Assembly: GCA_020635975.1 (NCBI GenBank)
Contig: JACJYT010000003.1
Span: 62,001 to 126,000, forward strand
Length of the DNA: 64,000 bases
Origin: Chitinophagales bacterium
GTDB taxonomy: Bacteria > Bacteroidota > Bacteroidia > Chitinophagales > UBA8649
Direction of reading: 5' to 3'
Numbering within the stretch: position 1 is the first letter of the stretch; every line of letters begins with the position of its first letter. Below the pieces are notes generated by a model, which was given only the letters and a program-made list of their open reading frames with translations, did not search any database and was not told the DNA's origin. Of this stretch, positions 54,201-62,412 are shown one piece after another. The position numbers were made by a program, and so were the translations under genes.

Positions 54201-55811
54201 ACCAATCTAAGCGTAAGCGTAAATACAGTAAATGAAACTTGTGGTCAAGGAAATGGAAGCGCTTCTGCTAGCGCTAGTGGTGGTACTGCACCTTATACCT
54301 TAACTTGGTCGAGTGGTTCGAATACAGGCTTATCGGCTGGAAACTTTACAGTTACTGCTACCGATGCCAATGGATGTACTGGAACTGCAAGTTTTACCAT
54401 TGCGAATACTAATAATAACTTTGCAGTTGTGGTGAATACTACGGCTTCTGCTTGTTCTGGAAATACAGGAACTGCAGTTGCAACAGTAAATGGATCTGCT
54501 GCTGGATATACCTTTAACTTTAGTGCTGGCACTAGTACAGGATCGAACTCTGTTTCTGGACTTGCCTTTGGAAACTATAATGTTAGTGTTACCGATGCTC
54601 AAGGTTGTTCGGTTAACCAAAGTTTTACCATTGGAAATTTAAACGCGCCAGTGATTAGTGCTGTCAATGTCCAAAATATTCTTTGTGCTGGAGGTGCCAA
54701 TGGGGCAGCTCTTGCTCAAGTAAGTGGCGGAACACCTCCTTATCAATACAATTGGGGAAGTGGTTTTGTAGCTAGCTCTTCTACAAATTCCTTAAGCGCG
54801 GGTAATTATTCTGTTCTTGTAAGTGATGGCGCAGGTTGTTCTACTCAATCTAGTTTTACCATTACAGAACCAGCTCCGCTACTTGTTGTAGAAACGATTA
54901 ATGATGACCATTGCTCTCAAGGTCTTGGTTCCATTTCTGTTAATGTTAGTGGAGGAACTCCTGGCTATAGTTATTCTTGGAATGGACAAACAGGATCGGC
55001 ACTTAATGCAAATTTACAGGGAGGTACTTACAGTTTAAATGTATTGGATGGCAATTCTTGCAGCTTGAACACTAGTTTTGTGGTTCAAAATATAGCTGCA
55101 CCGAGTATTAGCAATGTTCAAGTGGGCAATGTGAATTGTTATGGTGATTCTACTGGCTCCATCAACCTAGATGCCAGTGGTGCAGGAACATTAACTTATG
55201 ATTGGGGAGTTGCTAGTACAGAAGATTTAAACAATGTGCAGGCTGGAAGCTATACGCTAGTGGTAAGTGATGCCTTTGGTTGTAGTTCTAGTATTACTGA
55301 GGTTGTAAGTCAGCCTAGTGCCGCACTGGATTTAAGTTTGACGGTAGTAGATAATAGTGCCACAGGAGGAACGAGTACTATTGCTAGTGTGGTTAATGGT
55401 GGAACCCAACCATATACTTTTACTTGGAGCAACGGTTTTAGTGCGCCGACAATTAGTAACTTACCAACTGGTTTATATAGCCTAACACTAACAGATGCCA
55501 ATGGCTGTATAGATACAGCAAGTGCTAGTATTGGAAATGTTGGTATCCACGATTTTGTTTGGTTGGATAACATAAGTTTGTATCCAAATCCAACAGAGCA
55601 AAATTTGAATATCGAAATAAGTCTAGTGAGAATGGCGGATCTTGAATTGGAAGTATATAATGCTCTTGGACAAATAATTTATAAGCGCAGCTACCTTGCT
55701 TTCACTTCTGGGAAAGAACAAATTTCTATGGCAGAACATGCGCAGGGAGTATATTTCTTAAGACTGTCTTCTGCGGATGGCTCTAGAGTTTTCTCTTTTA
55801 CTAAGCAATAG
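51276..55811 (+). CDS. Secreted trypsin-fold protease with PKD, eight SprB-type repeats and T9SS sorting domain
   Basis: This 1511-residue protein has signal peptide MRKIIFLLLLITPFLGKS. A pro-region is followed by a lysyl-endopeptidase-like protease domain (about 198-450) with triad His253 (FLTANHC), Asp302 (AGSDVALVE) and Ser379 (GSSGSPLF). Next come a CARDB-like segment (about 455-560), a MAM/jelly-roll-like segment (about 570-740), a PKD domain (about 744-835), and eight SprB-type repeats of about 65-72 residues (about 835-1425; core SGGxxPYxxxWSxGxxxxxLxxGxYxVxVxDxxGC-like). The end is a type A sorting domain (LYPNPTEQNLNIEI, QGVYFLRLSS). Likely an extracellular protease anchored through adhesive repeats. 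Confidence 0.92.
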   Translation: MRKIIFLLLLITPFLGKSQLIDMGIPTSFTAPVLSSESLPIQEMPVFDLSLMLLEDSINNYNKIGPWRFGKNFDVEFTLENSGRWDVLGNGDRIWRLRLASEGALSMNVIFDNFYLPEGSRLIMYSTDRVHLVGSYTSVLNNPSGIIGSELVMGDDIIIEYFEPNSATGDGVLKIGTVTHGYKSLQLYGDIIINAYDQSGDCNHDVDCPAGVGKEDQIRSVAMIVVGGNGACTGALVNNTNNDGTPYFLTANHCLGNPGSWVFRFNWHATNPSCGTTAASGNGSYNQTAFNATLRASNAGSDVALVEMNGNVPTTWNPYYAGWDRSDVIPNSAYGIHHPSGDLKKICLENNPLSKQNYSGAACWQVANWDVGVTEPGSSGSPLFDANGRIIGQLYGGGAACSGTNDNGQPDYYGRFGISWDNGSNASTRLKDWLDPTNSNVTTLNGFDPNASVIALDAGISVIISPDGTSCGASFTPEVTLKNFGSSTLTSCVIRYRIDAGALQTYNWTGSLATNATVDVTLNAMTTTNGAHTFTAYTQNPNGGTDGNSANDSQTSNFTTTVGSALPLTQTFQTATFPPTNYTLNNGDASTTWARTTAAGSGSTASMFIDNWNYNAAGAYDWFILPTLNFSGVSTGTLSFDVAYAYYDQTNGNNFAYDTLGVAMTNDCGASWFWIWKEGGVDLATAGGLGTAFTPTAAQWENIVIDLNDPAINNQANVQFAFIGINDYGNNLYVDNINVQVAVNPTPPVANFTANATSVCAGTQVSFTNSSTNSPTSYAWSFPGGTPSTSTVANPTVTYNTPGTYTVSLTATNADGSDDEVKTNYIVVNPNPTVNLNPTNPSCFNGTNGSVTAVASGGSSFSYSWTGTSGTGATVNNLGAGSYSVVVTNNFTCTGSASTTLTQPSTLVVNVNTIAANCGGANGSATASASGGVLPYSFSWSGGSNTNLSPGNYSVTVTDGNLCTKTQSFTIGNTNTNLSVSVNTVNETCGQGNGSASASASGGTAPYTLTWSSGSNTGLSAGNFTVTATDANGCTGTASFTIANTNNNFAVVVNTTASACSGNTGTAVATVNGSAAGYTFNFSAGTSTGSNSVSGLAFGNYNVSVTDAQGCSVNQSFTIGNLNAPVISAVNVQNILCAGGANGAALAQVSGGTPPYQYNWGSGFVASSSTNSLSAGNYSVLVSDGAGCSTQSSFTITEPAPLLVVETINDDHCSQGLGSISVNVSGGTPGYSYSWNGQTGSALNANLQGGTYSLNVLDGNSCSLNTSFVVQNIAAPSISNVQVGNVNCYGDSTGSINLDASGAGTLTYDWGVASTEDLNNVQAGSYTLVVSDAFGCSSSITEVVSQPSAALDLSLTVVDNSATGGTSTIASVVNGGTQPYTFTWSNGFSAPTISNLPTGLYSLTLTDANGCIDTASASIGNVGIHDFVWLDNISLYPNPTEQNLNIEISLVRMADLELEVYNALGQIIYKRSYLAFTSGKEQISMAEHAQGVYFLRLSSADGSRVFSFTKQ

Positions 55812-55824
55812 GCTTTAACTTAAA

Positions 55825-55870
55825 CATAAACACGAAGAGCTACCTAAACAGGTAGCTCTTTGTGTTTATG
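55825..55870. terminator. Strong hairpin terminator after the protease gene
   Basis: The 21-bp arms (55825-55845 and 55850-55870) pair with one mismatch (core GAGCTACCT-AAAC-AGGTAGCTC). There is no long T run after the stem, so it may also act as an mRNA-stabilising hairpin. It lies 13 bases after the stop. Confidence 0.75.
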
Positions 55871-55938
55871 AGGCTAAGCTAGCCCAAACTTTAGCTTTTC
55901 TAATGCTTACTACAAGTTAAATTATTCTGTGCTTCTAT

Positions 55939-55946
55939 TATCTTTA
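55939..55946 (+). promoter_or_regulatory. Candidate -7 box of purT
   Basis: TATCTTTA is one base off TAnnTTTG, only 4 bases before the purT ATG; a transcript from it would be almost leaderless. Confidence 0.3.
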
Positions 55947-55950
55947 CCGA

Positions 55951-57117
55951 ATGAAAAATAAAATTTTACTATTAGGCTCTGGCGAATTGGGTAAAGAATT
56001 AGTAATTGCACTAAAACGACTTGGCGAATATGTTGTGGCATGCGATAATTATGCAGGTGCTCCAGCCATGCAAGTTGCCGATGAGTATGAGATTTTTAAT
56101 ATGCTCGATGCCGCTGCCTTAGATGCTGTAGTAGCGAAACATAATCCCAAATTAATTGTGCCTGAAGTAGAATCTATTAGAACAGAAAGATTTTATGCCT
56201 ATGAGGAAAAAGGCTTTACCGTAGTACCTAGTGCGAAAGCGGCGAATTTCACTATGAACAGAAAGTTGATAAGAGATTTAGCTTCAAAGGAATTGGGACT
56301 GAGAACTGCGGCTTATGAGTATGCTTTAGATATAGATAGTTTTAGAAGCGCAGTAGAAAGAATAGGGATACCCTGTGTAGTAAAACCTTTAATGTCGAGT
56401 TCTGGTAAAGGACAGAGTCTGATACGTTCTAAAGACGATATAGAGAAAAGTTTTCATTATGCCATGGAAGGAAGTAGGGGGGATTTAAAGGAACTTATTG
56501 TGGAAGCCTTTGTATCCTTCCATACGGAAATAACCTTGTTAACAGTTACCCAAAATAATGCACCCACTTTGTTTTGTCCGCCTATCGGACACCGACAAGA
56601 GCGGGGCGATTACCAAGAATCTTGGCAACCTTGCGCAATAAACGCAAAGAATTTAGCAGAAGCCGAAGATATGGCAAGAAAGGTAACAGAAGCACTTGGA
56701 GGGGCAGGTATTTGGGGAGTGGAATTTTTCTTAGCAGAAGAAGGCGTTTATTTTTCAGAATTATCACCTCGTCCACACGATACCGGAATGGTTACACTAG
56801 CTGGAACGCAAAATCTAAGCGAATTCGAATTACATGCTAGAACTATTCTTAGTTTGCCGATAATGGAGGTGCGTTTAGAAAGGGCTGGAGTAAGTGCGGT
56901 TATTCTTGCTCATAAGGAAAGCAGGGAAATGCCTAAATATGAAGGCTTATCTGAGGCTTTAGAAGACCCCAAAAGCGATTTGAGAATTTTTGGAAAGCCT
57001 AATACTCGAAAGTATAGAAGAATGGGGGTGAGCTTGGTATATGATGACTTAAATTCGGATATGGATGCACTTCGAAAAAAAGCCTTTATGCTTGCATCTA
57101 AGGTGAAAGTAGAATAA
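55951..57117 (+). CDS. purT: Formate-dependent phosphoribosylglycinamide formyltransferase
   Basis: This 388-residue ATP-grasp enzyme makes formyl-GAR from GAR, formate and ATP in purine synthesis. It has the N-terminal [20 protein letters not shown], the ATP-grasp lobe [58 protein letters not shown] (metal ligands) and the C-terminal [12 protein letters not shown]. Length matches E. coli PurT (392). It is monocistronic and convergent with the PiT-like permease. Confidence 0.96.
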   Translation: MKNKILLLGSGELGKELVIALKRLGEYVVACDNYAGAPAMQVADEYEIFNMLDAAALDAVVAKHNPKLIVPEVESIRTERFYAYEEKGFTVVPSAKAANFTMNRKLIRDLASKELGLRTAAYEYALDIDSFRSAVERIGIPCVVKPLMSSSGKGQSLIRSKDDIEKSFHYAMEGSRGDLKELIVEAFVSFHTEITLLTVTQNNAPTLFCPPIGHRQERGDYQESWQPCAINAKNLAEAEDMARKVTEALGGAGIWGVEFFLAEEGVYFSELSPRPHDTGMVTLAGTQNLSEFELHARTILSLPIMEVRLERAGVSAVILAHKESREMPKYEGLSEALEDPKSDLRIFGKPNTRKYRRMGVSLVYDDLNSDMDALRKKAFMLASKVKVE

Positions 57118-57129
57118 GAATATGGTAAA

Positions 57130-58149
57130 TTAATTAAATATTCGAATTAGGAAATAGCTAAGCAAGAAAGAGAATATTGGGGCAATTGCCCAAACACTAA
57201 AGAAGCGTTTAACCGTTTTGTTTTGCATAGTTTCTTTCCAACCTTTTTTACTAATACTTATAGCGATAAATGCTGCACCGTTGAGCTGTACTAAGGATGT
57301 TGGGATGCCTTTACTGATCGAGGCGTAAACTAGTAAACTAGAAACTATTAAGGCAATAATAGTAGCGTTTAAGGGGTCAACCGTAACAATTCCTTCTCCA
57401 TTTTTCTCAGTCACTTTGTTTCCAAATATGGAGCTTCCAATTGCAAAACATGGTGCTACAATGAGTACGGAAAGAATAATTATAGGTATGAAGTTTTGAG
57501 TGCTTGTAAAACCCAATTCATTTGCGGTTAGAGAAGCAATTGGAGCTGCTGCATTAGCAACATTATTTGCACCAATGGAAAATGCTACATAGAGCGAAGA
57601 AAGAATCAGTAGGAATTTCAATATTCTACTATTTTTAAAATTAGGATGATGCAGAAAGGGAAACTTACTTTGAAGGGTAGGAAGTAGGTATTTGGATATA
57701 AGCCAGCTAAGTATAAAAGAAACAATAGGTAAGATAAACCATGTCGGTAAAATTTCGTAGAATAGCTTATTGGTATTTAGGCTATTTAATCCAAAGGCCA
57801 CCCCAGCAATGGCCAATACGGTAGATTGACTTGTAGATTGGGGAACACCTAATAGATTGGCAACAAGTAGACTAGCTGCAACTGCTGCGAGAATTATGGA
57901 AGTTCCTTTTGGGGTAAAAAATTCTTGGTCTAGTAGGCCCTTTCCTAAAGTTAATGAAACTTCTTTTCCTGCAATTATTGCTCCTAAAAGCACCATAATT
58001 CCAAATATTCCAGGAATAAGTGCAAGACGAATCACTCGTGAACCGTAGGCGGCAGAAAATGCAGGTGCCGTGCCACTGCCTCCCATATTGATAGCTAAAA
58101 ACATAGCAAGAAGGAAGGGAAGAGTTAAGGGAGTTAATAATTCGGTCAT
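57130..58149 (-). CDS. PiT-superfamily permease, CysP-like
   Basis: This 339-residue protein with about ten transmembrane helices shows two inverted half-repeats. The second half carries the PiT-like motif SIGANNVANAAAP (191-203). The first half has INMGGSGTAPAF (20-31) where phosphate PiT proteins have a GxNDxAN-type motif. VPQSTSQSTV (102-111) and IPTSLVQLNG (282-291) are the paired loops. The degenerate first motif recalls CysP, the Bacillus sulfate permease of this superfamily. It starts one frame after the DUF2490 stop (3 bases), so they share a transcript. Substrate phosphate, sulfate or another oxyanion is undecided. Confidence 0.85.
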   Translation of the reverse strand: MTELLTPLTLPFLLAMFLAINMGGSGTAPAFSAAYGSRVIRLALIPGIFGIMVLLGAIIAGKEVSLTLGKGLLDQEFFTPKGTSIILAAVAASLLVANLLGVPQSTSQSTVLAIAGVAFGLNSLNTNKLFYEILPTWFILPIVSFILSWLISKYLLPTLQSKFPFLHHPNFKNSRILKFLLILSSLYVAFSIGANNVANAAAPIASLTANELGFTSTQNFIPIIILSVLIVAPCFAIGSSIFGNKVTEKNGEGIVTVDPLNATIIALIVSSLLVYASISKGIPTSLVQLNGAAFIAISISKKGWKETMQNKTVKRFFSVWAIAPIFSFLLSYFLIRIFN

Positions 58150-58152
58150 ATA

Positions 58153-58872
58153 TTATTTTTTAATAAGGCTTATATTGTGATGTATGCTGATACGGAGGAT
58201 GTGACGAGAATAGAATTGATAGCCGCTAGCTCGCTGTTGATACCAATTGAAATAGGCTAGTTCTATTCCTAAATTTTTTATGGGATTATAGTTAATAAGC
58301 GCTCCAATTCTATTTTGATCGAAAACGTTATAGATTATTTTTTTACCAATATTGATGTGTACTTCATTAAAAACTCCCAGTTGAAGTTTTTTTAGCACCT
58401 GATAGTTGAGCTTAATTTGGTAACGCAGACGCACATTTCCATATGCAAAATGACCCTTACTTTCTTCGAATATTCTAAATTCTGACCAGTAGCGATTTTG
58501 TAAGCTTAGTTTGTCGTTTAGTTGGAAATTATTACTTAATCCTATTTGAGGTCGTAGCTCCACTTTATTGTCAATTTCTTTGATAAAAGGGTCTTGAGGT
58601 GAACTTTGTAAGAAGTAGGAGAAGCCCAATGAACTTGTCCAATTAGGAATAAATTTGAAATGGAGATTTGTTCTAGCAATAAACTGATGTTGTTTCCATG
58701 GAAAGAAATAGCTTCTTTCTTCTAGTTCTTGCTGTATCGACCATTTTGGTGTAAAACTTATATTTAGGTCGTAACGTGTCCACAACAAATGTTGTCTGCT
58801 TATTTCTTTTTGGGCAAATGCAAAGTAATAGGAGGGAATAAGGATTATGCTTAAAAGAAGTTTTCTATACAT
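58153..58872 (-). CDS. DUF2490 outer-membrane beta-barrel protein
   Basis: This protein is 239 residues from the ATG at 58872 (MYRKLLLSIILIPSYYFAFA signal peptide; an earlier ATG at 58905 adds a poor leader). DUF2490 traits are the alternating-strand pattern with WTRYDLNISFTPKWSIQQEL, ERSYFFPWKQHQFIART, LSLQNRYWSEFRI and HFAYGNVRLRYQIKL. It ends YSRHILRISIHHNISLIKK. It is probably an outer-membrane channel. Its gene runs straight into the permease gene and lies after the Rrf2 regulator on the same strand. Confidence 0.88.
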   Translation of the reverse strand: MYRKLLLSIILIPSYYFAFAQKEISRQHLLWTRYDLNISFTPKWSIQQELEERSYFFPWKQHQFIARTNLHFKFIPNWTSSLGFSYFLQSSPQDPFIKEIDNKVELRPQIGLSNNFQLNDKLSLQNRYWSEFRIFEESKGHFAYGNVRLRYQIKLNYQVLKKLQLGVFNEVHINIGKKIIYNVFDQNRIGALINYNPIKNLGIELAYFNWYQQRASGYQFYSRHILRISIHHNISLIKK

Positions 58873-58900
58873 TTTGAAGTATTTAAAGGTGAAAGTATAA

Positions 58901-58937
58901 AACATATAATTCCTATCAAAATAGTATGATATATGTT
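58901..58937 (-). promoter_or_regulatory. Inverted repeat upstream of DUF2490 (possible operator)
   Basis: AACATATA (58901-58908) and TATATGTT (58930-58937) are perfect 8-bp arms 21 bases apart, in the 78-base gap between the Rrf2 gene and the DUF2490 start. A near -7 box (CTATTTTG) lies inside the spacer on the minus strand. It is a candidate site for the neighbouring Rrf2 regulator. Confidence 0.4.
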
Positions 58938-58950
58938 TTTTAAAAAAGAG

Positions 58951-59361
58951 CTATAAATTCTTAAGTTCTTCTAAGCTTTTGTTAAAAATGGGAAGCATTG
59001 CATTCCTTAACTCATCAAATAGCTTTCTAATCTGGCAAGTTTGCTCATCTGTGCATTCTTCGCACTTTTCATAAAAGTTCTCTGATACACAGGGAATTAA
59101 GGCAATGGGTCCATCAACTATTCTTACAATCTCTACAACTTTAATATCTTTTGGATGGGATATCAAGATATATCCTCCCTCTGGACCTCTTACACTCTTA
59201 AGAATTTTATGCTGCCTTAATTCTCTAAGTATGTTCTCTAAAAACTTATAAGGAATATTCTCTTCCTCGGCTATTTTCTTTGCAGAAATAGCTTGATTGT
59301 TGCCATTTCTGCACAAGTATAATATTGTTTTTATTGCGTATTTGGCCCTTTTTGAAAGCAT
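58951..59361 (-). CDS. Rrf2-family transcriptional regulator
   Basis: This 136-residue winged-helix regulator has MLSKRAKYAIKTILYLCRNG, IAEEENIPYKFLENILRELR and LKSVRGPEGGYIL. The C-terminal region has four Cys (91, 100, 103, 109), which could hold an iron-sulfur cluster as in IscR or NsrR, although the spacing is not the classical one. A perfect -7 box lies at 59381-59388. It precedes the DUF2490-permease pair on the same strand and probably controls it and itself. Confidence 0.92.
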   Translation of the reverse strand: MLSKRAKYAIKTILYLCRNGNNQAISAKKIAEEENIPYKFLENILRELRQHKILKSVRGPEGGYILISHPKDIKVVEIVRIVDGPIALIPCVSENFYEKCEECTDEQTCQIRKLFDELRNAMLPIFNKSLEELKNL

Positions 59362-59364
59362 ACT

Positions 59365-59374
59365 ACTTATAAGT
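59365..59374 (-). promoter_or_regulatory. Palindrome in the rrf2 leader (possible operator)
   Basis: ACTTATAAGT is a perfect 10-bp palindrome between the rrf2 -7 box (59381-59388) and its start at 59361, so a protein bound here would block transcription. It differs from the AACATATA repeat upstream of DUF2490. Confidence 0.35.
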
Positions 59375-59380
59375 TGATTA

Positions 59381-59388
59381 CAAAATTA
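59381..59388 (-). promoter_or_regulatory. Candidate -7 box of the rrf2 gene
   Basis: CAAAATTA reads TAATTTTG on the minus strand, a perfect TAnnTTTG, 19 bases before the Rrf2 ATG. No convincing -33 TTG at the expected distance. Confidence 0.45.
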
Positions 59389-59430
59389 GCTATTATTTAG
59401 CAAGTATATCTATTTTAAACACTTCCATCC

Positions 59431-60750
59431 TTAAGCCCTATCCACTCGAACTTTTACTTTCTTTAGTTTTTGCATATCGCAAGCTTTCAAAACGGCTTGA
59501 AGCTTTTCCTTTGGTATTGCAGCAAAGCTTGCTCTATCTTTTACTTCAATTATTCCAATTTCTTCTTTACTTAAGTTTCCTATTTGACAAAGAAAGCCAA
59601 GCACATCAATCTTACTTATTTTATGCATTTTACCAGCACTCATATAAATGGTTGTAAAACTGGTGCTCTCTTCTTGATTAGGACTTTCGTTTATTTCAAA
59701 AGCCTCTATTGGATGTTTTATATATTCTGGTAAAGTTTTATCTTCATTCAGCATTAGAAAAACTTTACCGCTTGCTTGCATTCTTGCCGTTCTACCATTT
59801 CTGTGCACAAAACTATCTTCCTTGCTTGGAATTTGATAGTGCACAATATGCTTTATTTCTGGTATATCTAGTCCCCTTGCTGCTAAATCGGTAGCTAGAA
59901 GAATGTTGGTACTTCCATTTCTAAACTTTAATAAAGCCTTCTCTCTTTCTTCTTGATCCAAATCGCCATAAAAAACGCTATGATCTAAACCTGCATTTTC
60001 TAAAGCTTCACTTAAGGCTTGAATATCATTTTTAAAATTGCAGAACACGATACTTGGTTCGTGATGAAGTGTTTTTAATAAAGAACACATCGTATCCATT
60101 TTTGCACTCCAAGTACTTTTCACATAGAAATAGCTTAAATCTGGTTCTAAATCTTGATCTAGAAAATTAATTTCTAGGGGTTTTTTCAATTTAAAATAGG
60201 GGGGAAGTTCATTAATTTGGGTAGCAGAAGTGAGCATGCAATTTTTAATCTTCGGTAAATGATACAAAATACTTTGCATTTCTTTACCAAAGCCCAACTC
60301 TAAGCATTTATCATATTCGTCGATTATAAGTTGTTGTGCAGCACTTGTATTAAAACTTTGTCTTTGTAAATGGTCTAGTAGTCTACCCGGGGTAGCGATA
60401 AGCACAGCAGGAGGATGTTTTAAACTTGCTTTTTCTCTGCTAAATGGATGTCCACCGTAACAACTTAGCACTTTATAGCCGCTCTTTACTTGTCGGAAAA
60501 CCTTTTCTATTTGTAGGGCTAATTCTCTAGTAGGAGCTAAAACTATAGTTTGAACCTCTTCTTTATTCGGATGAAGCTGCTTCAGAATACTGAGAATAAA
60601 CGCTAGAGTTTTTCCACTACCCGTAGGCGCTAAGAGCAAAATTTCGCTATGCGTATCTAATTTGGATAAAACTTCTTTTTGCAAACTATTGAGCTCTTTA
60701 AAGCCCATGTTGGCAAGGATTTCTTTTGGATTAATTTTGGAAAAATTCAT
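59431..60750 (-). CDS. DEAD-family RNA helicase with DbpA-type C-terminal domain
   Basis: This protein is 439 residues from the ATG at 60750 (MNFSKINPKEILANMGFKEL). Motifs are Walker A LAPTGSGKTLAF, PTRELALQIE, TPGRLLDHL, motif II IIDEYDKCLELGF, SAT (LTSATQ), and HRNGRTARM. Motif II is DEYD, not DEAD; related Bacteroidota helicases often have DEFD. The C-terminal 75 residues (KIDVLGFLCQIG, IGIIEVKDRASFAAIP) match the DbpA RNA-binding domain, pointing to a role in ribosome assembly. It lies 31 bases after the oxidoreductase gene, probably in one transcript. Confidence 0.92.
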   Translation of the reverse strand: MNFSKINPKEILANMGFKELNSLQKEVLSKLDTHSEILLLAPTGSGKTLAFILSILKQLHPNKEEVQTIVLAPTRELALQIEKVFRQVKSGYKVLSCYGGHPFSREKASLKHPPAVLIATPGRLLDHLQRQSFNTSAAQQLIIDEYDKCLELGFGKEMQSILYHLPKIKNCMLTSATQINELPPYFKLKKPLEINFLDQDLEPDLSYFYVKSTWSAKMDTMCSLLKTLHHEPSIVFCNFKNDIQALSEALENAGLDHSVFYGDLDQEEREKALLKFRNGSTNILLATDLAARGLDIPEIKHIVHYQIPSKEDSFVHRNGRTARMQASGKVFLMLNEDKTLPEYIKHPIEAFEINESPNQEESTSFTTIYMSAGKMHKISKIDVLGFLCQIGNLSKEEIGIIEVKDRASFAAIPKEKLQAVLKACDMQKLKKVKVRVDRA

Positions 60751-60781
60751 TTTTATCTTTTTAGAAGAGAAAATTTCTCTT

Positions 60782-62326
60782 TTAATTCTCACTTAGCATT
60801 TCTGCACAACGCATACCGTCCATAGCCGCACTAACTATGCCACCAGCATAACCCGCACCTTCGCCACAAGGATAAAGATTGGAGATTTGTGGGTGCTGCA
60901 AGCTGTCTTTATCTCTAGGTATTCTCACTGGACTACTAGATCTACTTTCCACACCAATGAGAACAGCATCATTCGTTCTATAGCCCTTCATTTTTTTACC
61001 AAAATCCATTAGTCCACCAGCAAGCGAATCGCTAATAAAATTGGGCAAAATCTTTCTCAAATCCCTACTCTCCAAGCCAGGTTGGTAAGAAGTTCTTGGT
61101 AAATCTTTGGAAAGGGTGTTTTGTATAAAATCTTCGACTCTCTGAGCAGGGGCTATGATGCTTCCCGTGCTCGCGAAGGCTTTGTGTTCAATTTCTTCTT
61201 GAAATTTTAAAGCAGCTAAAGCACCAAAATCCTTATAGCTTTGCCAGTTCTCTGCCCTCACTTCAACTACTAGTCCACTGTTAGAATAAGTTCCATTTCT
61301 AGCACTAGAACTCCAACCATTTACCACGGTTTCTTTATCGTTTGTACTTGCGGAAGCAACTACACCTCCCGGACACATACAAAAGGAAAATACACCTCTA
61401 CCACAAGCTTGTGTTACAAGACTATAGCTTGCTGGTGGAAGATAAAGTCCACGATCCTTTCCTTTGTATTGAATGCGATCAATCAAATCTTGACTATGTT
61501 CAATTCTTACCCCCAGGGCAAAAGGCTTGGCTTCTATTTCTATTTGTTTTTTATCTAGCAAATAAAAAATGTCCCGAGCAGAATGGCCAGTCGCTAAAAT
61601 GACATTCTCGCAAACTTCACTAGACCCATCGCTAAAAATTAATTCCACTATTTTTTGCTTTCTCAGCGTGAAATCTACTAGCTTTTTTTCAAAATGCACC
61701 TCTCCGCCATGAGCGAGTATGTTTTCTCGCATCGCGGCTATTATTTTGGGTAATTTATTTGTACCTATATGGGGATGGGCCTCATAGGCAATAGCTTCAT
61801 CGGCACCATGCTGAATAAGTACATCTAGAACCTTTTTTACATTACCTCTCTTGGTACTTCTAGTATATAATTTACCATCGCTGTAGGTTCCAGCTCCGCC
61901 TTCTCCATAGCAATAATTGCTTTCTGGATTTATATAGCGTTTTTTATTTATTGCAGCAATATCTCCTAGTCTATGCTCTACCGCTTTACCTCTCTCTATT
62001 ACTATGGGTTTAATGCCTTTTTCTAGGCATTGAAAAGCGGCATAAATACCTGCGGGACCAAAGCCAATAATATGGCAAGTTTTTTTTCCTATTTTTTGGA
62101 ATTGAAAGAGATCTTGCTCCTTGCTATAGCTTTCCCCTTGAAGAACGACTTCAATTTTAAAAAGAAAGAGAACGGTAAATCCTCTTGCATCCATAGATTT
62201 TTTAAGAATGTGTATGCTGGCAATGTCACTAGTGGCTAGGCCTAATTTCTTGGCACAGATTTCTCTTATCTTATCTGGGGAGGCAGCTTCTTCTGCTAGA
62301 AGTTTAAGCTCTATAATTTTTGGCAT
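60782..62326 (-). CDS. FAD-dependent dehydrogenase (COG2509-like)
   Basis: This 514-residue flavoprotein has the dinucleotide-binding fingerprint HIIGFGPAGIYAAFQCLEKG (about residue 90), IVIERGKAVEHRLGDIAAI, the family signature NYCYGEGGAGTYSDGKLYTR, and a C-terminal CGEGAGYAGGIVSAAMDG. A preceding N-terminal domain of about 85 residues is usual for the family. The substrate is unknown. A perfect -7 box lies at 62357-62364, and the DEAD helicase follows on the same strand. Confidence 0.9.
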   Translation of the reverse strand: MPKIIELKLLAEEAASPDKIREICAKKLGLATSDIASIHILKKSMDARGFTVLFLFKIEVVLQGESYSKEQDLFQFQKIGKKTCHIIGFGPAGIYAAFQCLEKGIKPIVIERGKAVEHRLGDIAAINKKRYINPESNYCYGEGGAGTYSDGKLYTRSTKRGNVKKVLDVLIQHGADEAIAYEAHPHIGTNKLPKIIAAMRENILAHGGEVHFEKKLVDFTLRKQKIVELIFSDGSSEVCENVILATGHSARDIFYLLDKKQIEIEAKPFALGVRIEHSQDLIDRIQYKGKDRGLYLPPASYSLVTQACGRGVFSFCMCPGGVVASASTNDKETVVNGWSSSARNGTYSNSGLVVEVRAENWQSYKDFGALAALKFQEEIEHKAFASTGSIIAPAQRVEDFIQNTLSKDLPRTSYQPGLESRDLRKILPNFISDSLAGGLMDFGKKMKGYRTNDAVLIGVESRSSSPVRIPRDKDSLQHPQISNLYPCGEGAGYAGGIVSAAMDGMRCAEMLSEN

Positions 62327-62356
62327 TGGAGTTAGGTTTTTATCCTAAAAGTGCTG

Positions 62357-62364
62357 CAAAGTTA
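62357..62364 (-). promoter_or_regulatory. Candidate -7 box of the FAD dehydrogenase-helicase operon
   Basis: CAAAGTTA reads TAACTTTG on the minus strand, a perfect TAnnTTTG, 30 bases before the ATG at 62326. Confidence 0.45.
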
Positions 62365-62380
62365 AAGAAGAAAGAATTAA

Positions 62381-62406
62381 GTATTACCCTTATTAAAAGG
62401 GAATAC
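62381..62406 (-). terminator. Hairpin after the PorP/SprF gene
   Basis: GTATTACCCTT and AAGGGAATAC pair with one bulged base. It lies 7 bases after the minus-strand stop at 62413. The following T content is moderate, so termination is uncertain. Confidence 0.4.
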
Positions 62407-62412
62407 AAAAAA

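Noticed and set aside
54293..54620. Minus-strand frames inside the protease gene
   Set aside because: Antisense shadows of the repetitive SprB-type coding region; composition follows the sense-strand repeats.
61342..62239. Plus-strand frames inside the FAD dehydrogenase gene
   Set aside because: Antisense to a strongly supported coding region, with no homology or start signal.
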